Source of the DNA: an uncultured Clostridia bacterium
GTDB lineage: Bacteria; Bacillota; Clostridia; Christensenellales; Borkfalkiaceae
Length of the DNA stretch: 7,068 nt
Direction of reading: 5' to 3'
Assembly (NCBI GenBank): GCA_947174955.1
Contig: CAMWKX010000065.1
Span: forward strand, 1 to 7,068
Part shown: positions 1 through 4,653 of the stretch, in pieces
Layout: every line of letters begins with the position of its first letter
Numbering within the stretch: the first letter of the stretch is position 1
Notes under the pieces: generated by a model
What the model was told of the DNA's origin: nothing
What the model saw: only the letters and a program-made list of their open reading frames with translations
Databases searched by the model: none
Position numbers and translations under genes: made by a program

Positions 1-61
1 TGAATTTCGTCTTTCCCGAATCTAAGAACCCGAGAAACAGATATACCGATATTTCCTGCAT
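1..61 (-). CDS. Second CobW-like G3E GTPase, 5' end only (runs off left edge)
   Basis: Reading the minus strand from an ATG at 61-59 gives 20 codons before the window edge. The peptide contains VYLFLGFLDSGKT, a Walker A P-loop (GxxxxGKT) in the setting typical of G3E proteins (CobW/HypB/UreG class): a short beta strand followed by G-F-L. The start lies one base after the TAA stop (65-63) of the upstream G3E gene, so the two are almost certainly co-transcribed and translationally coupled. A purine-rich GGTGT near the end of the upstream gene is the only ribosome-site candidate, which fits coupling. Members of this family load or traffic metals or cofactors by GTP hydrolysis in the cytoplasm. 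Only the first ~20 residues are visible, so the substrate and domain layout are unknown. The P-loop match and gene spacing are seen directly. The family call rests on this short motif. Confidence 0.75.
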   Translation of the reverse strand, partial: MQEISVYLFLGFLDSGKTKF

Positions 62-62
62 A

Positions 63-1193
63 TTACACGCCGAACAATTCTTTTAATTCTTCTTCGTCAA
101 GCTTACTGCCGATTACGCACAGTCTTCCCGTGTATTCCGCGCCGCCCTCGCGTACGTTCACCTCGCCGGGAACGTAGTCGAAATGCAGCCATTTACCGTC
201 TTGCCCCGCAACTATGCCCTTTGCACGCAGTACCGTGCCGAAGCGCGTGCTGTCCGAAAGCTCCGCCAAAGCGGATTTAAGTCCGTCGGCGGTAAACTTT
301 GCCGACGTTTCGACGCCCCAGCTCGTAAACACTTCGTCCGCGTGATGGTGATGATGGTGTCCGTGTTCGTGCTCTTGGTCGTGATCGTGGTGATGGCAAT
401 GACCGTGCTCGTGGTCGTGCTCTTCTTCGTCGTGGTCGTGGTGGCAGCAATGGTGTTCGTGCTCCTCCTCGTCCTCGTCGTGGTGATGATGGCAGCAGTG
501 ACCGTGTTCGTGGTCGTGCTCCTCTTCGTCGTGGTCGTGATGGTGACAGCAGTGGTGCTCTTCCTCGTGCGTGAGCTTTTCAAGCTCGCTTTCGAGCGTG
601 GAAGCGTGCTCCATAGCCTCTAAAATCTGCTTGCCGTCAAGCTTGTCCCACTCGGTGGTGACGATCGTCGCGCCCTGATTGTGTTCGTGCACGAGCTTGA
701 CCGCGGTAGCAAGCTTTTCGCTGCTTGCGACGTCGGCGTGGCTGAAAACTATGCACGCCGCGCTTTCAATCTGGTCGTTGAAGAATTCGCCGAAGTTCTT
801 CATATAAATTTTGCACTTGTTCGCGTCGACAACCGCCGTGAGCGAATTAATTTTCGCATCGGCAATGTCCGCCCTCTCGACGGCGCGCACGACGTCGGAA
901 AGCTTGCCCACGCCGGAAGGCTCGATTAAAATTCTGTCTGGAGTAAGCTCCGCCGCAACTTTTTTCAGTGCCTCGGCAAAGTCGCCGACGAGCGAGCAGC
1001 AGATACAGCCCGAATTGAGTTCGTTTACGGTTATGCCCGCTTCCTTCATAAAGCCGCCGTCAACGCCTATTTCGCCGAATTCGTTCTCGATTAAAACGAG
1101 TTTTTCGCCCGCGTAAGCTTCCTTAATGAGTTTTTTGATAAGCGTGGTCTTGCCCGCGCCTAAAAAACCCGAAAATACGTCGATTTTTATCAC
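63..1193 (-). CDS. CobW-family G3E GTPase with His/Cys-rich metal-binding linker
   Basis: A 376-residue cytoplasmic GTPase, probably a metallochaperone that inserts or buffers a transition metal such as zinc. Its metal and client cannot be read from the sequence. The Walker A GFLGAGKTT is at residues 9-17. The family metal site GCICC is at 62-66 (Cys63, 65, 66). A Walker B-like LIEPSG is at 89-94. SHAD at 151-154 sits where NKxD usually confers guanine specificity. Residues 209-284 are a low-complexity linker with 37 His, 7 Cys (three CC pairs) and many Asp/Glu. A CobW C-terminal domain follows from about 286 to 376. The start is GTG at 1193-1191, with GAGG about 8 nt upstream and a good promoter at 1223-1251. 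A second G3E gene follows after one base. The length is usual for CobW proteins with a His linker. The family is sure; zinc is an inference from the His linker, and no Zur-type operator was recognised. Confidence 0.93.
   Translation of the reverse strand: MIKIDVFSGFLGAGKTTLIKKLIKEAYAGEKLVLIENEFGEIGVDGGFMKEAGITVNELNSGCICCSLVGDFAEALKKVAAELTPDRILIEPSGVGKLSDVVRAVERADIADAKINSLTAVVDANKCKIYMKNFGEFFNDQIESAACIVFSHADVASSEKLATAVKLVHEHNQGATIVTTEWDKLDGKQILEAMEHASTLESELEKLTHEEEHHCCHHHDHDEEEHDHEHGHCCHHHHDEDEEEHEHHCCHHDHDEEEHDHEHGHCHHHDHDQEHEHGHHHHHHADEVFTSWGVETSAKFTADGLKSALAELSDSTRFGTVLRAKGIVAGQDGKWLHFDYVPGEVNVREGGAEYTGRLCVIGSKLDEEELKELFGV
396..542 (-). repeat. Internal 99-bp-period repeat encoding the His/Asp/Glu/Cys-rich linker
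   Basis: Two 48-bp copies, at 396-443 and 495-542, lie 99 bp apart in the CobW-like gene. They match at 44 of 48 bases by eye. Both encode the same 16 residues, HHDHDEEEHDHEHGHC (residues 251-266 and 218-233), and all four differences are silent third-position changes. The block between them is a more diverged His/Cys/Glu-rich stretch. This looks like an internal duplication later held at the protein level. Such repeats can change length by slippage, so assemblies may differ here. Confidence 0.85.
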
Positions 1194-1222
1194 TTGATTT
1201 ACCTCGCGTTTATTTGATATCT

Positions 1223-1251
1223 ATTTTATACGCATATTCAAAAGTTGTCAA
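1223..1251 (-). promoter_or_regulatory. Sigma-A-type promoter of the G3E gene pair
   Basis: On the minus strand an exact TTGACA (-35, 1251-1246) is followed by 17 nt and TAAAAT (-10, 1228-1223). The predicted RNA start near 1216 gives a leader of about 23 nt that contains the GAGG ribosome site. The promoter begins just downstream of the DUF2188 terminator, so the G3E genes form a separate unit. No clear metal-regulator palindrome was seen around it. Confidence 0.8.
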
Positions 1252-1277
1252 ACGATTGCGACAGTAACGCAAAAACT

Positions 1278-1311
1278 AAGCGCCCGCGCAACTACCGTTG
1301 CGCGGGCGCTT
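1278..1311 (-). terminator. Rho-independent terminator of the DUF2188 gene
   Basis: A perfect 15-bp GC-rich stem (arms 1278-1292 and 1297-1311) closes a 4-base loop. On the minus strand the stem is followed by TTAGTTTTTG, a usable U-tract. It lies 11 bases after the stop of the DUF2188 gene and before the promoter of the next gene. On the plus strand there is no gene to terminate here. Confidence 0.9.
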
Positions 1312-1322
1312 TACCGTTATAC

Positions 1323-1565
1323 TCAGTAAGTGAGGCGGCGGAAAGATCCGTCCTCTTTATGAATCATAATTTTCGCATCCTGATTGCCTGCCGTCTTCTT
1401 GGCAAAAGCTATCGCCTCCGCCTGGGTTAAAAACAGTTTCAACGCCTTGTCCGCGCCCTGCGCTTTAACCTGCCATCTATTATCTTCCTTTCTCTTGGAA
1501 ATGTGATATATCTTTGTTGCCTTGCTCTCTGTTGCTTTGCTATCTGCCGCTTTTTTCTCCGCCAT
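1323..1565 (-). CDS. DUF2188 domain-containing small protein
   Basis: An 80-residue soluble protein. Residues 1-17 are a charged, Ala/Lys/Ser-rich tail with a small repeat (SKATESKATK). From about residue 19 the pattern matches the DUF2188 family: IYHISKR, a central W (W30) in NRWQVK, the A-x-A-F stretch in TQAEAIAFAK, then IMIHKEDGSFRR near the end. The function of this family is not established. It is often a small stand-alone protein, and the fold suggests a short beta-rich domain. The ATG at 1565-1563 has an excellent GGAGG (1575-1571) five bases upstream. The gene has its own promoter (1630-1658) and terminator (1278-1311), so it is a single-gene unit. Its promoter overlaps that of the divergent gtrA gene. 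The family call is from pattern memory. Confidence 0.88.
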   Translation of the reverse strand: MAEKKAADSKATESKATKIYHISKRKEDNRWQVKAQGADKALKLFLTQAEAIAFAKKTAGNQDAKIMIHKEDGSFRRLTY

Positions 1566-1629
1566 AGTTTCCTCCGTGTACCGCTAAAATAAATTATGCG
1601 GTTATCGTATTATATAGAATTATATATGC

Positions 1630-1658
1630 ATTTTATCACAGAAATGTTACATTGTCAA
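1630..1658 (-). promoter_or_regulatory. Promoter of the DUF2188 gene
   Basis: The minus strand has an exact TTGACA (1658-1653), 17 nt, then TAAAAT (1635-1630). The RNA start would be near 1623, giving a leader of about 58 nt that is AT-rich and ends in GGAGG before the ATG. The -35 hexamer overlaps the -35 hexamer of the opposing gtrA promoter by five bases. Confidence 0.78.
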
Positions 1659-1680
1659 GCGAGTTTATACACCGTATATT
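1652..1680 (+). promoter_or_regulatory. Promoter of the gtrA-family gene
   Basis: The plus strand has TTGTCA (1652-1657, 5/6 match), 17 nt, then TATATT (1675-1680, 5/6 match). The predicted RNA start is near 1687. This fits either candidate start codon of the gtrA-family gene (TTG 1715 or ATG 1751). Confidence 0.7.
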
Positions 1681-1750
1681 GTAATAAAAATGTATGACAG
1701 AGGCATAAAATTACTTGATAAGTTCAGCGCGGAGTGGTAACATACAGTCT

Positions 1751-2245
1751 ATGGAAAACGAAGAAATAATTACGGCGGAGCCCGAACAAGGTAACGCCAC
1801 CGTTAAACTCACGAAAAAGCAACAGTTTTTACAGCTTTTAAAATTCACCGCATTCTCGCTTTCGGCGGGAATAATACAGTTTTTGTTGCAGTCCACGCTG
1901 TTCGACTGGACGCACGCTTTGACCTATTGGCAGGCATATCCCATTGCCCTTGCCGCGTCCGTTATATGGAACTTTACCTTTAACAGAAAGTTCACCTTCA
2001 AGGCTTCGTCCAACGTGCCGATCGCTATGGCGCTCGTTGTCGTATACAACCTGTTAATCGTAGTTCCGTTTGCGATACTCGGCGAATACCTCGTAAGTCT
2101 GTGGGGCGACGCCTTCGGTATGCTCGTTACGGTAATACTGCTGCTCATCAACTTTATCACCGAATTTTTCTGGGATAAGTTCGTGGTATTCAACGACAAA
2201 CTGGTAAACAGGCTCGAAAAGCTTTTCCGCCGCAAAAAGGCGTAA
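1751..2245 (+). CDS. GtrA-family four-helix membrane protein
   Basis: A 164-residue integral membrane protein of the GtrA/DPMS family. Members are thought to flip polyprenyl-linked sugars or to partner with glycosyltransferases of cell-surface polysaccharide. Four hydrophobic helices are visible, at about 27-51, 62-78, 88-117 and 121-140. The family signature NFTFNRKFTF is at 74-83 after helix 2, and WDKFVVF at 141-147 follows helix 4. The C-terminus is basic (RLEKLFRRKKA) and probably cytoplasmic. An acidic tail of about 20 residues precedes helix 1. I chose ATG 1751, but its GGAG (1731-1734) is 16 bases away. An in-frame TTG at 1715 with AGAGG (1699-1703) 11 bases upstream would add 12 residues and is a real alternative. 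No glycosyltransferase gene lies beside it, so its sugar or lipid substrate is unknown. Confidence 0.9.
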   Translation: MENEEIITAEPEQGNATVKLTKKQQFLQLLKFTAFSLSAGIIQFLLQSTLFDWTHALTYWQAYPIALAASVIWNFTFNRKFTFKASSNVPIAMALVVVYNLLIVVPFAILGEYLVSLWGDAFGMLVTVILLLINFITEFFWDKFVVFNDKLVNRLEKLFRRKKA

Positions 2246-2250
2246 ACGAT

Positions 2251-2277
2251 AAAGGCGCGTCAATTTGACGCGCCTTT
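2251..2277. terminator. Two-way terminator between gtrA and the OLD-family gene
   Basis: A 27-base perfect inverted repeat (arms of 13 around one base, realistically a 4-base AATT loop) sits five bases after the gtrA stop. On the plus strand it is followed by CTTTCTTTT, a good U-tract. On the minus strand it is followed by a weaker T-run (TTTATCGTTT). It contains the stop and last codons of the convergent OLD-family gene, so it probably serves both genes. Confidence 0.85.
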
Positions 2278-4446
2278 CTTTTCGGGAAGAAGTTTCAGCT
2301 TTCTAAACAAAGCCTTAAAATGCCGGCAAGTCAGCTGGTCGCACTTTTTGGTCGAAAGGATCTCCCCTATATTCATTCTTACTTTCATTTCCCCTTTGAC
2401 CTGTTCCAGAAAAGTCGCCCTGTCGTTATCGCTGAACAGTCCTTCAATAGTATCTTTTCCCCGGTTTACCGCAGAACCCGCATACGCCAGCGTAAGACGC
2501 TCTTCGGGAATATCGCCGATTTTCATACATCTGTTCACGCTGAGCGAAGAGGGAACGGTTATCGTTTTATTCCGTATCTGTTCCTCGGCGTCCTTGTCCA
2601 GAAGAATCCTTACGTTCACGTTGTTATTGACGTAGAATTCTATAAGCGGCTGCGCGTGCGTCCAGCCCGTCATATGCATTACCGAATATTTTTTCTTGTC
2701 TATTTCGAAATAGTCCATAAACGCCTTAATGCAGGCTATATCTCTCTCCCCCTCGCAGAGGATCAACTCGTTGGAAATATTTAAAATCACGTTGTTGATT
2801 GTGATGCTGTTAAAATCGGAAAGCCCCGCGTTTTTATAGTGCTTTTCAAAGCTCTTTATTTCGATAGGCGAAACGACCGTTCCGTTCTCCGTCATATGCA
2901 CGTGGTGAATTGCCGACGTTTCGCTTATCATATACGGACTGTGAGTGCACATAATTACGGTGTTCTCTTTGGCAAGCTCCTGCAATTCGCGCAAAAGCTC
3001 CGCCTGAGCTTCGGGGTGAAGGAATACGCCCGGCTCGTCCAAAATCAGAATATCGTTTTTCTTTAAACAACTCTTTATAAAGTAGTACGCAAAATACCAC
3101 CTGCGCCCCGTGCTGGTTTCCTTGAACGGCGTTTGCGCGCCGTCCTTTTCGTTGACGAAAAGTTGCAGCCCGTCTTTATACCTGACCTCTATTTTAGTTA
3201 TCATATCGCGGTCGAAGTCGGGCAAATTTTTATTGAGTGCGGCTTCGAAATCGGCGGCAAATGCGCTTTTGCTTATACCGAGTTCTTTAAGCACTTTATC
3301 TATACTCCGCTCTTTTTCGTACGCGGTTAAAATTTTTTCTCTTTGCTTGCCGTCGAATTTTAACGTTATGTAAGTTTCCGTCAGCAGACTGTCGTAATCG
3401 TAACGCCTGTCGTAGTCGTAATCGTATCCGCCGCGGCTGCCGAACTGCTCGGTTGCGGGGATATAGTAACATCTTCTGGCGATTGAATTTCTTACCCTTT
3501 GCAAGAAACTCTGCTTCTTCTTTTCCTTCTCGTCGCGACGGCTGTAATAATCGTCCTCTTCGTCCCGCGCTTTTATTATCAAGTCGCAGAATTTTTCGAT
3601 TTTACCGTTTAAGATTTCCACCGCTTTCTGCAAATCGGACGACTTGGCGGTTATCTGTTCGTTTATCTCGTCTATGACGCGTTTCATTTGTTGGCTGTCA
3701 ACCGTAACGAACTTCTTATCGAAATCTGTTAAACGGGGCTCGCGGAACGTCACCTTGAAATCGGGCTTCTCGAATTTAACGTTAAACGGACTGGCATATC
3801 TGTATTCATACTCGTAGCCTTCCCGACGGTACAGTTCTATTTCCCGTTCGTTTTCAAGTATGGTTTCGACTATTCCGTCAACATCTTCGATCAAACTTGC
3901 GACGTCGCGGCGATAAAGGTTAAAACGGCAAGAACAAAACGGAGATTCTTTAAGCGAATCTATCGTATAAAAATAGCCGTCGTCGCTTCCGTCTTCGACT
4001 TTTATTTCACTCAACGTCTTTTCGAAATCTTTAAGCTTTTCGGAAACGACGGCAGCCTCGTTTTTTACTTCGTCCGCCGCCTTTTTCAACGCATCGACGT
4101 AAATCGGCGAGCGCATAACGTTTACTTTCAAAGAATCGCTATCTAAACCGCTTACGTTGTTATAGACTTCGATAAGGCGGGCCTGCTGGTCGTAATCCAG
4201 ATCTTTTGCCAACTCCTTTAACGTTGCATTGTCGAGCTCGAGAATAACGGAATAATCTATGTTCCTGTACCTATCGTAGTACCGCGCGTTATTCAATTTG
4301 AATATTTCGTAGACGGCTTCGAGCACATTGGACTTGCCGCTTCCGTTTTTGCCGATAAAAGTTATCAGCCCGTTCTTTGAAAATTCAACCGTCTGCTCCG
4401 AGTGCACCGACTTGAAATTTTTGATTTTTATGGATTTGATATTCAT
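2260..4446 (-). CDS. Stand-alone OLD-family ATPase/TOPRIM nuclease
   Basis: A 728-residue OLD-family protein: an ABC/SMC-type ATPase joined to a TOPRIM nuclease domain. The N-terminus IKSIKIKNFKS leads into Walker A GKNGSGKS (32-39). Residues ~60-440 are a long charged insertion, with predicted coiled-coil stretches and Tyr/Asp-rich runs (YEYEYRY at 211-217, YDYDYDRRYDYD at 341-352). STGRRW (445-450) resembles the ABC signature region. Walker B LILDEP is at 467-472 and the switch His is in CTHS (500-503). The TOPRIM metal sites are LCEGERD (563-569) and LLDKD (615-619), with DTIEGLF (666-672) as a probable later Glu motif. Relatives (P2 Old, Gabija GajA) nick or cut DNA and act in phage defence. 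No UvrD-like helicase is adjacent, so this looks like a class 1, stand-alone OLD. ATG 4446 was chosen because AGAGG (4460-4456) is 9 bases upstream and the tRNA lies further upstream. Defence is an inference. Confidence 0.9.
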   Translation of the reverse strand: MNIKSIKIKNFKSVHSEQTVEFSKNGLITFIGKNGSGKSNVLEAVYEIFKLNNARYYDRYRNIDYSVILELDNATLKELAKDLDYDQQARLIEVYNNVSGLDSDSLKVNVMRSPIYVDALKKAADEVKNEAAVVSEKLKDFEKTLSEIKVEDGSDDGYFYTIDSLKESPFCSCRFNLYRRDVASLIEDVDGIVETILENEREIELYRREGYEYEYRYASPFNVKFEKPDFKVTFREPRLTDFDKKFVTVDSQQMKRVIDEINEQITAKSSDLQKAVEILNGKIEKFCDLIIKARDEEDDYYSRRDEKEKKKQSFLQRVRNSIARRCYYIPATEQFGSRGGYDYDYDRRYDYDSLLTETYITLKFDGKQREKILTAYEKERSIDKVLKELGISKSAFAADFEAALNKNLPDFDRDMITKIEVRYKDGLQLFVNEKDGAQTPFKETSTGRRWYFAYYFIKSCLKKNDILILDEPGVFLHPEAQAELLRELQELAKENTVIMCTHSPYMISETSAIHHVHMTENGTVVSPIEIKSFEKHYKNAGLSDFNSITINNVILNISNELILCEGERDIACIKAFMDYFEIDKKKYSVMHMTGWTHAQPLIEFYVNNNVNVRILLDKDAEEQIRNKTITVPSSLSVNRCMKIGDIPEERLTLAYAGSAVNRGKDTIEGLFSDNDRATFLEQVKGEMKVRMNIGEILSTKKCDQLTCRHFKALFRKLKLLPEKKGASN

Positions 4447-4468
4447 TCGTATAATCCTCTTTGAGATT

Positions 4469-4497
4469 ATTCTATCACGCGCGGGTAAAAATTTCAA
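4469..4497 (-). promoter_or_regulatory. Promoter of the OLD-family gene
   Basis: The minus strand has TTGAAA (4497-4492, 5/6 match), 17 nt, then TAGAAT (4474-4469, 5/6 match). The RNA start near 4462 gives a leader of only ~16 nt that just includes the AGAGG ribosome site. The promoter lies immediately after the tRNA terminator, so the gene is probably its own unit. Confidence 0.75.
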
Positions 4498-4502
4498 CTT
4501 AT

Positions 4503-4538
4503 AAAGCAGCCCGCCGCAATTTCGCGGCGGGCTGCTTT
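4503..4538 (-). terminator. Terminator of tRNA-Arg
   Basis: A perfect 15-bp stem (arms 4503-4517 and 4524-4538) with a 6-base loop begins at the last base of the tRNA CCA end. On the minus strand it is followed by TTTATAAGTTG and then an A/T-rich run. The U-tract is short but the stem is very strong. It separates tRNA transcription from the OLD-family gene promoter, whose -35 lies six bases further on. Confidence 0.85.
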
Positions 4539-4614
4539 GGTGCGCCCGAATGGATTCGAACCATCGGCACCGAGCGTCGGAGGCTCGTGCTCTATCCAAC
4601 TGAGCTACGGACGC
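4538..4614 (-). tRNA. tRNA-Arg (anticodon CCG)
   Basis: The minus strand folds as a full cloverleaf. The acceptor arm is GCGTCCG with CGGGCGC (one G-U pair). The D stem is GCTC/GAGC with an AGTTGGATA loop. The anticodon stem is CGAGC/GCTCG with loop CTCCGAC, giving anticodon CCG, which reads the Arg codon CGG. The variable loop has five bases. The T stem is GATGG/CCATT with loop TTCGAAT. The discriminator is A, and CCA is encoded. The gene is 77 nt with CCA. It has its own promoter and terminator, with pepT upstream and the OLD-family gene downstream. No partial copy of its 3' end (an att-like repeat) was seen in the window. Confidence 0.97.
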
Positions 4615-4624
4615 GTTTTTTCAC

Positions 4625-4653
4625 ATTATATCCCGCGGACGGCAAAAAATCAA
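4625..4653 (-). promoter_or_regulatory. Promoter of tRNA-Arg
   Basis: The minus strand has TTGATT (4653-4648, 4/6 match), 17 nt, then a perfect TATAAT (4630-4625). The RNA start near 4618 would leave a 5' leader of about 4 nt for RNase P to remove. The -35 hexamer covers the stop codon of pepT (4652-4650), so the tRNA promoter is partly built from the end of the peptidase gene. No separate pepT terminator was seen, so read-through from pepT into the tRNA is possible. Confidence 0.75.

Noticed and set aside
396..542. Repeats in the G3E gene considered as a CRISPR-like or tandem DNA array
   Set aside because: The repeat is in frame, has only two copies with coding sequence between them, and differs only at silent positions. 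It is a protein-level repeat.
183..623. Plus-strand 146-codon ORF rich in Val/Met/Leu that looks like a membrane protein
   Set aside because: It is the antisense shadow of the His/Asp/Glu-rich linker (CAC/GAC/GAG read backwards gives GTG/GTC/CTC). It has no ribosome site and lies wholly inside the G3E gene.
1194..1277. Possible zinc or cobalamin riboswitch or Zur operator upstream of the G3E genes
   Set aside because: The leader after the predicted RNA start is only about 23 nt. No riboswitch core or recognisable Zur palindrome was seen.
2846..3100. Several ORFs of 60-100 codons inside the OLD-family, pepT and mnmA genes
   Set aside because: They lie in alternative frames of well-supported genes, lack ribosome sites and show no family pattern.
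4447..4599. Upstream extension of the OLD-family reading frame by 51 codons
   Set aside because: The extra codons read through the tRNA-Arg gene and its terminator. The ATG at 4446 has a good ribosome site, a promoter just upstream, and the family N-terminus.
4538..4614. tRNA-Arg 3' end as an integration (att) site for the OLD-family gene
   Set aside because: No direct repeat of the tRNA 3' end was found elsewhere in the window and there is no integrase. The gene has its own promoter and does not look like part of an integrated element here.
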